From Aureliella helgolandensis (GTDB taxonomy: Bacteria > Planctomycetota > Planctomycetia > Pirellulales > Pirellulaceae), in the NCBI RefSeq assembly GCF_007752135.1, contig NZ_CP036298.1, positions 2,604,001 to 2,668,000 on the forward strand: DNA of 64,000 nt, in the 5' to 3' direction. The position numbers and the translations under genes were made by a program. Under the pieces are notes generated by a model. It worked only from the letters and a program-made list of their open reading frames with translations, was not told where the DNA came from and searched no databases. Shown one piece after another: positions 7,554 through 16,183 of the stretch; within the stretch, counting starts at the first letter, position 1; each line of letters begins with the position of its first letter.

Positions 7554-9518
7554 CTAATCGATATCTGCAGGCTCAAGTTGAAGTTGCATCACAAGCTGCC
7601 GATCCTCGGGGAGCCCCTGGGCCAGTACTTGTCCCTCGTTCCCTTCCAGGATGATCTGGTAGATCGTTGATAACTCTTGGTCAGTTAGCCAACCATTGGT
7701 GTGATAGAGGCGTGCTTCGAAGAGTTTCTCGAAGCGTGAAGCGTCCTGGGTGGACAGTAGTTGGACCATGCGTTTGCGGGCGATGTCCGCAGGCAGAGTT
7801 GGAAGGCTGTCCAGTTTGAAGGCGGTGTCGAACTGGGCGAACATGCGGTCGATATTCTTTTCCACATCGTCGCTCGGGTTACCGCGTCGCTCGGCCATTT
7901 CAATTTCGGTGTTCTTGAGCGTGCGAGTGGCACCGACGGGTTTACCTGTGGGAGTGCCATCGATTTGGAAAACTCGGAGCCGAGTTTCATTGTTGGTCAA
8001 GCGAGTTACGCGATTGACGCTGGCAGTAACCTCAAAGAGGAACAGTCCGGTTGCACCCACCTCGGCAGCTTTAGCCATCATTTCGACGTGGGAGCCGGTA
8101 CCGACATAGATCAGCCCTGGCGTTATTTGTTGGTCTGGGAGCGTGGGGCCCTTTTTCCCTGGAGATCCAGCAGGGGTGCCTGCACCCATGGGGCTGCCAC
8201 TTCCGTAACCTCCGCCTCCGTAGCTGCTGCCGCCGCTACTATACATCTCTTCGCTCATGCCATAGGACCCGTTCATGCCGCCGGCATTCATTCCGCCGCG
8301 AGTTGGAGTGGCTGGGGCTTTGACGACAACTTCATTGAACACCGTACCGAGGGCGCCCGAGGTCCAGCGATCGGAGAAGTCGGAAACGAGCTCCTCGCCA
8401 AACTCTCCGGTCAGTGATTCGAAGGAGCGTGCGGTGTTTCCGCCAGCTCCGCCGCCGGAGCCCGATCCACCATAGCCGCCTTCGTAGCCACCACCGCCAC
8501 CTCCTCCGCTAGCTTGCTTCACGCCGATGGGTTTGACGTCCGTCAAATCGGAAGGGGCCGACAGTTCGATTCCTACCGCGAAACGCAGGGTTGTAACTGG
8601 GCGTTTGCCGGTTACATACCATCGCGCTTGTTGGAAGAGTTCTTCCGCTTGAGCATCATCTGCAGCTAGCATGTGCGCGTACGAGTAGTCGAGTCCCTTT
8701 TTCTCATGTCCGGTAGAAAAATAGAATTCGGCTAAGGTTTGGTAGTCTTGCTCGGCGCGCTCGTCCAGGGTTTGTTCCAACCAGGCGATCATTTTTTGTT
8801 GTTGATCGGGTTGCGGTCGACGCTGTACCGCGGCGGGGGGCATTGTCCCTGCCTCCAGTTGTTCGAGGACTTGTTCCCAGAGCTTCGCGTTGAGCGGATT
8901 CTCGAAATCGCCGGAAAGGCTGTCGAGCCGGATATTTCCCTCGGCTTTCTGAGGGCCATGGCAGAAGATGCAGTTCTGGCCGATCAGCTGGGTGGCGGCG
9001 TTGATGGCGAATGGTGCGCCGGCGCCCGCCCCGCCTGAACCGTACATGCCACCGCCGGAGCCATACATGGAGCTGCCAGAGCCGTAACCCGATCCGCTCC
9101 CGGAGTTGTACATCTCTTCGTTGTAGTTGTTGTAGCTTTCGTTATACATCTGCTCTTCGCTCATTGAGCTGCCGCTACCTTCATAATTTTCGTAGGACAT
9201 TTGCTCTTCTGAGCTCATTCCAGCGTACATATCTTCGCTAGAACCGTACCCGCTACTGCTACCGCTACCTCCGCCAGAATTGGAGCCACTACCGTACGAT
9301 CCACCTCCATAGGTTTCGCCGCCACCATAGCTGGCAGAAGACTCGGATTCGCTCTCGGATGGCGGGTTGTAATTCGCCTCCGCTGCCGTTGCTGCGGCGG
9401 CATCGTTGCTTGCGGTCGTGTTGGCAGCTTCTTCACCCCCGCCACAACCGGCCATACAGACCAAGCCAAAGAGTAGGATGCTGACGCAAGTGTTTTGAAA
9501 CAAATGACGAGCGATCAT
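7554..9518 (-). CDS. Lipoprotein with planctomycete-type cytochrome c motif and Gly/Ser/Tyr-rich regions
   Basis: A 654-residue lipoprotein. The N-terminus MIARHLFQNTCVSILLFGLV ends in a lipobox, CMAGC. Residues about 45-170 are a low-complexity Gly/Ser/Tyr/Glu tract built of units such as YGSGSS and SEEQMY. Next comes CIFCHGPQKAEGNIRLDSL, a CxxCH haem site in the context of the planctomycete cytochrome c domain (PSCyt1), with NIRLDS matching the family. More Gly-rich stretches occur near 345-365 and 420-450. The C-terminal part (PDQQITPGLIYVGTGSHVEM onward) is a conserved-looking globular region of unknown role. Convergent with the U32 gene across a 186-bp spacer. A periplasmic electron-transfer or structural role is inference. 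Confidence 0.8.
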   Translation of the reverse strand: MIARHLFQNTCVSILLFGLVCMAGCGGGEEAANTTASNDAAAATAAEANYNPPSESESESSASYGGGETYGGGSYGSGSNSGGGSGSSSGYGSSEDMYAGMSSEEQMSYENYEGSGSSMSEEQMYNESYNNYNEEMYNSGSGSGYGSGSSMYGSGGGMYGSGGAGAGAPFAINAATQLIGQNCIFCHGPQKAEGNIRLDSLSGDFENPLNAKLWEQVLEQLEAGTMPPAAVQRRPQPDQQQKMIAWLEQTLDERAEQDYQTLAEFYFSTGHEKKGLDYSYAHMLAADDAQAEELFQQARWYVTGKRPVTTLRFAVGIELSAPSDLTDVKPIGVKQASGGGGGGGYEGGYGGSGSGGGAGGNTARSFESLTGEFGEELVSDFSDRWTSGALGTVFNEVVVKAPATPTRGGMNAGGMNGSYGMSEEMYSSGGSSYGGGGYGSGSPMGAGTPAGSPGKKGPTLPDQQITPGLIYVGTGSHVEMMAKAAEVGATGLFLFEVTASVNRVTRLTNNETRLRVFQIDGTPTGKPVGATRTLKNTEIEMAERRGNPSDDVEKNIDRMFAQFDTAFKLDSLPTLPADIARKRMVQLLSTQDASRFEKLFEARLYHTNGWLTDQELSTIYQIILEGNEGQVLAQGLPEDRQLVMQLQLEPADID

Positions 9519-9954
9519 AATTGGGAGAGCCTTGACTATTGCGGAGCGGTCTTTGTTCTAGCTGTTCGGAAAAGCCTTGTACGTTGCGGTGATTGCGGCA
9601 GCGTACGCCTCAACTCTTGTCCGTGTGGCAGATACGCTTGCATTATGGACGCTCCGGAGTTGAATGTCGAGCGAATCAAGTCAATAATCACCTACTCAAT
9701 ACTGCGAACCAAATTGGAGCGTGGCGCTTGCCTGCTGGCTCTAGATGCTCTTTTCGCAGCCTAGAGGAGGCCCTTTTCGGCAGCGGACCATTTGGCGAGC
9801 AAGATTGGGAGGTACGCTATAGCGTGATTGTGGGGGGCTCCCGATCGTGGTAGGTCTGAAAGTGCGCTCCGACTCCCTCAGCCGCTTAGCCCCCCCCGGG
9901 CCAAGCAGCTGGCCTTTATCGTTTACCCATTCATCGTTTTCCCAGAACTGAGCT
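9519..9954. other. Divergent intergenic region, 436 bp
   Basis: Lies between the starts of the cytochrome lipoprotein (minus) and the propeller protein (plus), so it should hold both promoters. An 89-codon open stretch (9495-9764) overlaps the 5' end of the lipoprotein gene and has no recognisable similarity, so I do not call it. No repeat or RNA recognised. Confidence 0.4.
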
Positions 9955-11781
9955 ATGCGTTATCTGAATAGGAAGTCTCTCTTGCAATCCCTGTTGCCCG
10001 TTGCTCTTGCGCTGTGGGGCGCGGTTCTCGGCGGAGGTTGGGGCCATGCGCAAGAGGGAAAGGTCTTGATTCCTCGGAAGCAAACTAGCCCACCAGGACC
10101 TCCACTCTCTCCCCAAGAGTCGCTGGCCAAGATGGTGGTGCCGCCTGGATTTCATGTCGAATTGGTGGCTTCGGAGCCCGCTTTACTCAACCCCGTGGCA
10201 ATGGCATTCGATGAACGAGGGCGGATTTGGGTTACGGAGAGTTTTGAATATCCGCGCCACGAGCCGGGGCCCGGCCGCGACCGGATCAAGATCCTCGAAG
10301 ATACCACCGGCGACGGAAAGATCGATTCGGTCAAAATTTTTGCCGATGGGCTCAATATCCCCTCGGGAATTGCGGTCGGTCATGGGGGTGTGTGGGTTGC
10401 CAACGCGCCAGACCTCCTGTTCCTGCAAGATACCGATGGAGACGATAAGGCTGATAAGCAGGAAGTCGTCGTCACCGGTTTTGGGCGGGCGGATACTCAC
10501 GAATTGCCCAACAGTCTGACATGGGGACCGGACGGTTGCCTGTATGGCTTGAACGGAGTGTTTAACCCCTGTCGAGTTGAGGCTAATGGTAAGGTCCATG
10601 AGTTTACTTGTGCGATGTTCCGCATCGATCCCAAGACGCGTGAGTTTTCGTTGTTTTGCGAAGGGACGAGCAACCCTTGGGGGATTGCCTTCGATCCGTG
10701 GGGCGAGGCCTTTATCAGCGCATGTGTCATCGATCACTTGTGGCACCTGACCGAGACGGGCTACTACCACCGCCAAGGAGGTCCCTACCCACCGCATACC
10801 TGGAAGTTAGAGTCGATTGTTAAGCACAAGCACCAAATGGCGGCCTACTGCGGGATTACATACTTCGATTCACCCGCGTTTCCAGCCGAGTATCGCAATA
10901 AACTGCTGATGGGGAATATTCACGGCAATTGCTTGAACGTTGATCGCGTTGAGCAGCGTGGCGCAACTTACGCTGGATTTGGAGAGGACGATTTTCTGTC
11001 TGGCAACGACGTCTGGTTCATGCCAGTTGCCCAAAAGGTTGGCCCTGATGGCTGCCTGTACGTCCTAGATTGGTACGATCGTTATCATTGCTATCAAGAC
11101 GCCAGTGCTGACCCGGAGGGGGTGGATCGCGGGCATGGCCGGCTTTACCGCGTAGTCCATACCGCGACGGGACGCCCCGCAGTTGTGTCGTTGGCGGAAG
11201 CAAGTTCCGAGGAGCTGGTGCGGCGTTTGGCCGATCCCAATATCTTTCTCCGGGAAACGGCCCAACGCCTGCTGGCCGAGCGGAACTGCGAAGGAGTCGT
11301 CGACAAGCTAGAGGCTATCGCGTTGGGGACGCAAGCTGCCCCACAGCGGTTATCCGCCGTGTGGGCCTTGCAAGCCGGTAAGCAGATTCGCTCAGCCTTC
11401 TTAGCTCAACTGCTGGAAGAGGAAGATGAGCATCTTCGAAGCTGGGGAGTGCGGATTGCTGGGGATCAGTTTGCAGGCGACTCTAAGGTGCAGCAACTGA
11501 CCTTGGGTCTGCTGGAGGGGGCTTCGCCCAAAGTGCAATTGCAACTTGCGATTGCCTTGGGGAAGTACACCGGCATGGACCCCATTGCCCATTGGGTTCA
11601 ATTGGCCGCAGAGTGCGGCAGCGATCCAATTATCCCCAGCATCATTTGGCAAAACCTCCATCCTAAATTGGATGGAGAGGCGGCGGCCAATCTGTTGACC
11701 GCGGTCGAGCAACTGGATTTAGAGAATGCGCCTGGGTTGGCTGAGTTGCTAACCAAAGTCGCCGAAAAACTGCAGTTCTAA
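9955..11781 (+). CDS. PVC-type membrane-bound dehydrogenase-like protein: beta-propeller plus HEAT repeats, no haem domain
   Basis: A 608-residue secreted protein. A signal peptide (residues 1-31, LPVALALWGAVLGGGWGHA) precedes the family entry motif MVVPPGFHVELVASEPALLNPVAMAFDERGRIWVTES. The propeller repeats contain DxDGD-type loops (DTTGDGKIDS, DTDGDDKADK) and GPDGCLYGLNGVF, as in the PVC-type membrane-bound dehydrogenase (TIGR02604-like, SGL/GSDH fold). LDWYDRYHCYQD closes the propeller. Residues about 415-600 form alpha-helical HEAT-like repeats (LADPNIFLRETAQRLLAER). Many homologues continue with a C-terminal CxxCH domain; this one stops at QF without it. A separate gene at 16830-18152 carries such a haem domain. 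The substrate is unknown; sugars are likely by fold. Confidence 0.88.
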   Translation: MRYLNRKSLLQSLLPVALALWGAVLGGGWGHAQEGKVLIPRKQTSPPGPPLSPQESLAKMVVPPGFHVELVASEPALLNPVAMAFDERGRIWVTESFEYPRHEPGPGRDRIKILEDTTGDGKIDSVKIFADGLNIPSGIAVGHGGVWVANAPDLLFLQDTDGDDKADKQEVVVTGFGRADTHELPNSLTWGPDGCLYGLNGVFNPCRVEANGKVHEFTCAMFRIDPKTREFSLFCEGTSNPWGIAFDPWGEAFISACVIDHLWHLTETGYYHRQGGPYPPHTWKLESIVKHKHQMAAYCGITYFDSPAFPAEYRNKLLMGNIHGNCLNVDRVEQRGATYAGFGEDDFLSGNDVWFMPVAQKVGPDGCLYVLDWYDRYHCYQDASADPEGVDRGHGRLYRVVHTATGRPAVVSLAEASSEELVRRLADPNIFLRETAQRLLAERNCEGVVDKLEAIALGTQAAPQRLSAVWALQAGKQIRSAFLAQLLEEEDEHLRSWGVRIAGDQFAGDSKVQQLTLGLLEGASPKVQLQLAIALGKYTGMDPIAHWVQLAAECGSDPIIPSIIWQNLHPKLDGEAAANLLTAVEQLDLENAPGLAELLTKVAEKLQF

Positions 11782-11839
11782 TTCCGGCAGCTTTCCAACC
11801 AGGCTTCAGGGATCGTTGAAAGCGTTACCCACCGCATTG

Positions 11840-11950
11840 CGGCTTGCTCAAGTAGTAAACCGCAACGTGAGCAAGGATGGGGACGCTACAAGGGAGTGGG
11901 AGGTGCTGGCTTCCCGGAAGAACTGAAAATGCTCTTAAATCAACAAGCCG
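11840..11950. repeat. Interspersed palindrome-ended element, copy 2
   Basis: About 111 bp, related to the element at 4515-4630. The left end is CGGCTTGCTCAAGTAGTAAA and the right end TTAAATCAACAAGCCG, inverted and imperfectly matched. The internal box CGTGAGCAAGG is shared with copy 1. It sits between two convergent genes, where it could also act as a hairpin at transcript ends. Confidence 0.6.
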
Positions 11951-11967
11951 TTCAGGTTGGCACGAAG

Positions 11968-12156
11968 TTAGTTTTCCGCAATGCACACCATGCCATCGAC
12001 TTGGATCACGAACCAATCGTGTCCCACGACACTCTGCACAACCGCTTCCTCTAGGTCGCGGGAGTTGGCCAATTGAGCTACGGAGCGAGGGCCTGCGCGA
12101 TAGATCTCGTCCCATACTTCATTGCGTAGTTGTTCGAGGTCTAATTCCGAGTGCAT
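11968..12156 (-). CDS. Small acidic protein, 62 aa, unknown function
   Basis: Reads MHSELDLEQLRNEVWDEIYR... to ...MVCIAEN. Codon-like composition, a tidy amphipathic first half (two helices, ending LANSRDLEEAVVQSVVGHD) and a beta-like tail (WFVIQVDGMVCIAEN) suggest a real small helix-turn-helix-like or regulatory protein. I do not recognise a named family. It is convergent with the propeller gene and partly follows the inverted-end repeat. Alternative: a chance frame, less likely given its even hydrophobic pattern. Confidence 0.6.
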   Translation of the reverse strand: MHSELDLEQLRNEVWDEIYRAGPRSVAQLANSRDLEEAVVQSVVGHDWFVIQVDGMVCIAEN

Positions 12157-12854
12157 GGTTGACTAACCTTGAGAAATGGCTGGAAGTATTGGAATTCGCG
12201 TGTGGCAAGCGCTTGGCCAGTCCCGCTAGGGCTGGCGGGCATTGAAACGTCAGGCTTGGTGCTAGCGAATTCAATTCAGGACGGCACGCACCCGCAGGTA
12301 GATGAATGGAAGCTCAGACTATCCGCTGGATGTCACTTCGGTCAACGCATATTCGACAGTGCTGGGACAATTAGCGGATGTTTTTTTGTCGGGTCCTTTG
12401 GCATCAACTCAGGGAGTTGGGGAAACAGCCCAGGAGCAAAAACGGGAGCCGCTGGTGGCATCGTTAGGCCGGCCATGGATTCGTGATTTGCCGAGCGAAG
12501 AGAATCGTTGGGCACGACGCGGCGGCTGGCTTCACGCCTGGTTGGGCACCGCAACTCTCCGCGTAAGCAAGGTAGGGGGGCGATATCGTGTGATTTAAGG
12601 GGGCTACCGCTTCCGTTAAGTCTAAATAGGCTCGCAAAGCCATGCGCCATTAGGCCCTGAGGCGTCGGGTCCTGCGAACGCCCATGCTCGCTTTCTAGAG
12701 CGCAAGAGGGTAGAATGATGCCACTCCATAATTTACCAATCAATGGAAACTGATGCGCCTCATCTCTTCGTCTGACAGCGACTAGCCGCGGCAACTCTTG
12801 CAATTTGGTTGATTTTCGACTCTACAAATCCTACCTAAGAAGAGAAACAACGGC
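12157..12854. other. Intergenic region, 698 bp
   Basis: Three overlapping frames are open for 98-153 codons in different phases (for example plus 12302-12598), but none has recognisable similarity and none is clearly better than the others. The last 150 bases should carry the promoter and long leader of the cold-shock gene. A weak echo of the repeat box (CCGCGTAAGCAAGG at 12559-12572) is present. Confidence 0.4.
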
Positions 12855-13064
12855 ATGGCACACGGTGTAATTAAGAAGCTCGTAACAGATAAAGGGTTTG
12901 GTTTCCTGAAAGCGGATGGTGGCGAAATCTTCTTCCACCACTCAGCTGTCCAGGGAGTTCCCTTTGAGTCTCTCCGCGAAGGCCAATCAGTATCCTTTAC
13001 TGCGGGCAGTGGTCCCAAGGGGCCGCGCGCCGAAGACGTGCATCTGCTGGATGCTCCTGAGTAG
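12855..13064 (+). CDS. Cold-shock protein, CspA family
   Basis: A 69-residue single cold-shock domain, which binds single-stranded RNA or DNA and melts RNA structure in the cytoplasm. RNP1 appears as DKGFGFLKA (usual KGFGFI) and RNP2 as EIFFHHSAV (usual DVFVHFS), separated by the normal spacing. The C-terminus GPKGPRAEDVHLL matches the family's KGPQAANV end. Start ATG is preceded by AAGAAGAGAAA at a good distance for ribosome binding. It stands alone, with a long upstream region in which cold-shock leaders are usually found, although I cannot show a thermosensor. Aromatic residues replace a few usual ones in RNP2, which is within family variation. Confidence 0.93.
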   Translation: MAHGVIKKLVTDKGFGFLKADGGEIFFHHSAVQGVPFESLREGQSVSFTAGSGPKGPRAEDVHLLDAPE

Positions 13065-13238
13065 AGTCGGCAATATTGAGTGAAGGCGTACTCTGAAGAG
13101 GGCAGCGAGTCTATTGCTCCCTCTTGGGGCGTCTGTTTCGGTGGCTTAGAAGTGTCTAAGTGGACCGATTTTGCCAGCCAGTTGAGAAGCAATGCTTCGA
13201 TCGAGATATTTGAAAGAAAGCGGAAGTAGCTACGGGCC

Positions 13239-13523
13239 ATGACTCAAAAAAAGAAATCGAATCCTAAGAAGACATCAGCTCCAGTGCTCTCGGCTCCCAC
13301 CGCACAGGGTGACCTTAGCCAGACAGAAATGAAAGTGCTCAAAATCTTTCGCGAATATCTTATGACACCAGGTCAAATGCTCTGTTTGGGCAATGCGGAT
13401 ATCGATTCCATGAAGGCTGCCCTGGAAAAGATGACTGCCGAAGGGTTGCTCATTCCAGATTCTTTTAAGGGGTCATATTCCTTAACTAAGGCTGGTTTTC
13501 AAGCAATGAATGAAGCGAAATAG
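13239..13523 (+). CDS. Small winged-helix-like protein, 94 aa
   Basis: Begins with a Lys-rich disordered tail (MTQKKKSNPKKTSAPV), followed from about residue 28 by LSQTEMKVLKIFREYLMTPGQMLCL, DSMKAALEKMTAEGLLI and SFKGSYSLTKAGFQAM. This order of helix, helix and a hairpin ending in YSLTKAG is typical of winged-helix DNA-binding domains of the MarR/PadR kind. The basic tail could add non-specific nucleic-acid contact. No named family was recognised. It follows the cold-shock gene by 174 bp on the same strand and may or may not be co-transcribed. The stop codon leads straight into a strong hairpin. Confidence 0.72.
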   Translation: MTQKKKSNPKKTSAPVLSAPTAQGDLSQTEMKVLKIFREYLMTPGQMLCLGNADIDSMKAALEKMTAEGLLIPDSFKGSYSLTKAGFQAMNEAK

Positions 13524-13548
13524 CTTGCGCCGCGCTCGGCGAGCAAGC
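13523..13548 (+). terminator. Strong hairpin at gene end, terminator-like
   Basis: GCTTGC pairs with GCAAGC and GCCG with CGGC (two-base bulge), loop of four, starting at the last base of the stop codon of the 94-aa gene. No T-run follows, so intrinsic termination is uncertain; it may instead protect the 3' end. Confidence 0.4.
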
Positions 13549-14017
13549 AGTGCTTAGCAGCGTGTCTGTTTCGGCGCCCCCAAATTTGCGATTCTAAGAT
13601 CTCCAGCCCGGTTGACCATAAGTTGTGCGGTCCACGCGACTCCAGTCAAGCATTTGCCTAGGTCGCAATTCGCCGCGTGAACGGGGCCGTGTGCGTGCTT
13701 AGTGGTTTGCGCCGAGGCCTGTCTCCGCAACAACGAGAGCTAGGGGGGCCACCGTTAGCCTCCAGCCACATTGTGCCGGCAGGTGAGCCGGGGCGATGCG
13801 ATTCCTGAGACAGTCCGCTGGCCCTACTACCCCGCTTGGCTTCGACCTTGTAATCTGATGGGCACGCCGGGCTGGCCGAGAACCAACCCTCACAAGGCCG
13901 ATTGCGAAATCCCAAGGAAGTGAAGGGCATGTGTCCGTTGTGCGGTGCGTGTTCAGCATGCATGCCGGATTTCGTTAGGAAAGTTGTCCACAGTCAGAAG
14001 CACAGGAGTTTATTAAT
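13549..14017. other. Intergenic region, 469 bp
   Basis: No coding frame that I trust. A box CTGAGA at about 13806 raised the idea of a thiamine riboswitch because thiS and thiG lie downstream, but the rest of that motif is absent. It should contain the promoter for the sugar-isomerase/thiS/thiG group. Confidence 0.4.
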
Positions 14018-15013
14018 ATGGCACGTCCCGTCACGTTGTTTACTGGTCAGTGGGCCGATCTACCAATCGATCATATGGTGAAGCTAACAAGTCAATTCGG
14101 ATACGACGGTATCGAATTGGCATGTTGGGGAGACCACTTTGAAGTCGACAAGGCGATGAGTGACGACAGCTACTGCACCCAGAAGCGTGCTTTGCTGGAA
14201 GCCAATGGATTGCAGTGTCTGGCGATCAGCGCACACCTTGTCGGTCAAGCGGTTTGTGATGTCATTGACGAACGGCACAAGCAGATATTGCCCGACTACG
14301 TATGGGGCGATGGTGATCCAGCAGGCGTAAATGCGCGGGCCATCGAGGAGCTAAAGCAGACGGCGCGAGCTGCTCAGCGCTTTGGTGTCGACGTGGTGAA
14401 TGGTTTCACCGGTTCGAGCATCTGGCACTTGCTCTACTCCTTTCCGCCCGTCTCCGAAAAGATGGTGGAGGACGGTTTCAAGTTGTTTGCGGAGCGTTTC
14501 AATCCTATTTTGGACGTGTTCGGTGAGTGCGGAGTGAAATTCGCCTTGGAAGTCCATCCCACTGAAATTGCATTCGATATCTACACTGCCCAGCGTGCCC
14601 TAGAGGCCTTGGGGAACCGTGAAGAGTTTGGATTCAATTTCGATCCTAGCCACCTGATCTGGCAAGGAATCGATCCTGTCGAGTTCATTCGCGCTTTTCC
14701 CGATCGCATCTACCACGTGCATATCAAAGACGCGATCCAAACCTTGAACGGAAAGTCTGGCATTCTCTCCAGCCACCTCAACTTTGGTGATCCACGGCGC
14801 GGCTGGGACTTCCGCAGTCCAGGACGAGGCGGAGTGAATTTCGAAGAAATCATTCGTGCGTTGAACGTTGCTAATTACCAAGGTCCCCTCAGTATCGAGT
14901 GGGAAGATAGCGGAATGAATCGTGAGTTCGGAGCGGCAGAGGCCTGCAGCTTTACCAAACGCATGGATTTCAGTCCAAGCGATCGCGCCTTTGATGCAGC
15001 TTTCGACGAGTAA
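14018..15013 (+). CDS. Sugar phosphate isomerase/epimerase-like TIM-barrel protein
   Basis: A 331-residue member of the AP-endonuclease family 2 / xylose isomerase-like TIM-barrel superfamily. Motifs include [16 protein letters not shown] early in the barrel, [18 protein letters not shown], a central [15 protein letters not shown] with the metal-binding Glu, [15 protein letters not shown] with Asp and His, [10 protein letters not shown] with the next His pair, and [10 protein letters not shown] with a late Glu. Those residues form the usual divalent-metal site, so the enzyme should be active. Such proteins act on sugars, inositols or hydroxypyruvate; the actual substrate is not readable here. 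No signal peptide is seen, so it is cytoplasmic. Its stop is five bases before thiS, so the genes are probably co-transcribed although a thiamine role is not obvious. Confidence 0.88.
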   Translation: MARPVTLFTGQWADLPIDHMVKLTSQFGYDGIELACWGDHFEVDKAMSDDSYCTQKRALLEANGLQCLAISAHLVGQAVCDVIDERHKQILPDYVWGDGDPAGVNARAIEELKQTARAAQRFGVDVVNGFTGSSIWHLLYSFPPVSEKMVEDGFKLFAERFNPILDVFGECGVKFALEVHPTEIAFDIYTAQRALEALGNREEFGFNFDPSHLIWQGIDPVEFIRAFPDRIYHVHIKDAIQTLNGKSGILSSHLNFGDPRRGWDFRSPGRGGVNFEEIIRALNVANYQGPLSIEWEDSGMNREFGAAEACSFTKRMDFSPSDRAFDAAFDE

Positions 15014-15018
15014 TCGAC

Positions 15019-15237
15019 GTGAACTCTCCTGAACAGATTGCAATCCAGTTGAATGGCCAAGCGATGGATGTCCCGGATGGCACGTCCATCGTGCAGTTGT
15101 TGGAACTGGCCAAGATCCGCAGTCAGCTAGTTGCGGTGGAGGTCAATTTGGAAATTGTCCCCCGCGAGTCGCACGCGCAGCATGTGTTGGCTGCCGGAGA
15201 TGTGATTGAAGCGGTCACCCTTGTGGGAGGTGGGTAG
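15019..15237 (+). CDS. thiS: Sulfur carrier protein ThiS
   Basis: A 72-residue ubiquitin-like protein that carries sulfur as a C-terminal thiocarboxylate for assembly of the thiamine thiazole ring. The end ALTLVGGG-type tail is present (EAVTLVGGG), with the terminal Gly-Gly required for adenylation and sulfur transfer. The first half IQLNGQAMDVPDGTSIVQLL and the middle VAVEVNLEIVPRE are standard ThiS segments. It begins with GTG, five bases after the preceding stop, and ends six bases before thiG, so translation of the three genes may be coupled. Its partner ThiF or MoeB for activation is not in this window. Confidence 0.93.
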   Translation: MNSPEQIAIQLNGQAMDVPDGTSIVQLLELAKIRSQLVAVEVNLEIVPRESHAQHVLAAGDVIEAVTLVGGG

Positions 15238-15243
15238 TCCTCG

Positions 15244-16095
15244 ATGACCACTGAACCTTCCTTTAAAACACCGGCCGCGGATTCGACTCTCAAAGTTGGC
15301 GGGTTTGAACTGCCCAGTCGATTGATTGTGGGGACCGGCAAGTACGATACTTTGGAATTAATGCGGGATTCCCTGACGGCGTCAGGCTCCACGGCAATTA
15401 CTGTCGCGATACGCCGCGAGAAAATGTACGATCGCAGCGGGCAAAATATTCTCGATTACATCGACCCCTCGCGGTACGTGCTGCTTCCCAATACGGCGGG
15501 CTGCTACAACGCCGCCGATGCGGTACGGGTCGCTAAATTAGGGAGAGAAATCCTGCGGGCGCTTGAGAATCCAGGTGCCGACTGGGTCAAGCTCGAAGTT
15601 CTCGGCGATACCAAGACTCTCTTGCCCGATCCAGTGGCTACGCTCGAAGCCTGCAAGACGCTCGTAGACGCTCAGTTTCAGGTCTTGTGTTACACCAGCG
15701 ACGATCCCATTCTGGCCAGACGTCTCAAAGAGGCTGGAGCCACCAGCGTGATGCCAGCGGGCAGCCCCATTGGCAGTGGGCAGGGGATTCTCAATCCCAA
15801 CAATCTGAAGATCATTCTGGAGTACCTGAAGGAAGACGACCCGGACTATCCGGTGATCGTGGATGCCGGTGTCGGAACGGCCAGTGATGTTTCCATCGCA
15901 TTTGAATTGGGTGCGGATGGGGTTTTGTTGAATTCAGCCATCGCCCATGCACGCGATCCGGTGCGTATGTCGATCGCTATGAAGCATGCGGCCATTGCGG
16001 GCCGCGAAGCATTCCTTTCTGGCCGCATTCCCAAACGCCTCTACGCCCAAGCCAGCAGCCCCGAAGAGGGTGTGATCACGACTCGTCCCTGGTAG
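15244..16095 (+). CDS. thiG: Thiazole synthase ThiG
   Basis: A 283-residue TIM-barrel enzyme that condenses 1-deoxy-D-xylulose 5-phosphate, dehydroglycine and the ThiS thiocarboxylate into the thiazole phosphate of thiamine. The family pattern is complete: [55 protein letters not shown] with the Schiff-base Lys, [17 protein letters not shown] for phosphate binding, [33 protein letters not shown], and the C-terminal ASSPEEG. An N-terminal extension of about 15 residues precedes the core. ThiG needs ThiS, encoded just upstream. ThiH or ThiO, which supply dehydroglycine, are not in the window. Confidence 0.96.
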   Translation: MTTEPSFKTPAADSTLKVGGFELPSRLIVGTGKYDTLELMRDSLTASGSTAITVAIRREKMYDRSGQNILDYIDPSRYVLLPNTAGCYNAADAVRVAKLGREILRALENPGADWVKLEVLGDTKTLLPDPVATLEACKTLVDAQFQVLCYTSDDPILARRLKEAGATSVMPAGSPIGSGQGILNPNNLKIILEYLKEDDPDYPVIVDAGVGTASDVSIAFELGADGVLLNSAIAHARDPVRMSIAMKHAAIAGREAFLSGRIPKRLYAQASSPEEGVITTRPW

Positions 16096-16183
16096 TTGTG
16101 TTCTGAAAAGGGGGGCGGGAACTGATCAATACGCCTGTGAAATCTGTCTAAGCCCGTTTGTTCTCGATGAGTAAGAAGCAAGC

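Noticed and set aside
9495-9764. 89-codon frame in the divergent region
   Set aside because: Overlaps the start of the cytochrome lipoprotein and its promoter region; composition unlike a protein.
12302-12598. 98-codon open frame ahead of the cold-shock gene
   Set aside because: No family similarity; overlapped by comparably long frames on both strands; no ribosome-binding site.
12342-12803. 153-codon minus-strand frame
   Set aside because: Overlaps the cold-shock leader, rich in Pro/Arg/Ser with no recognisable family or start signal.
13549-14017. Possible thiamine (TPP) riboswitch upstream of the isomerase/thiS/thiG group
   Set aside because: CTGAGA near 13806 and a loosely similar ACCTTGTAATCTGAT are present, but the pyrophosphate-sensing part (CUGGnUAAUnCCAGCGUAGGGA-type) is missing and the arms do not pair as needed.
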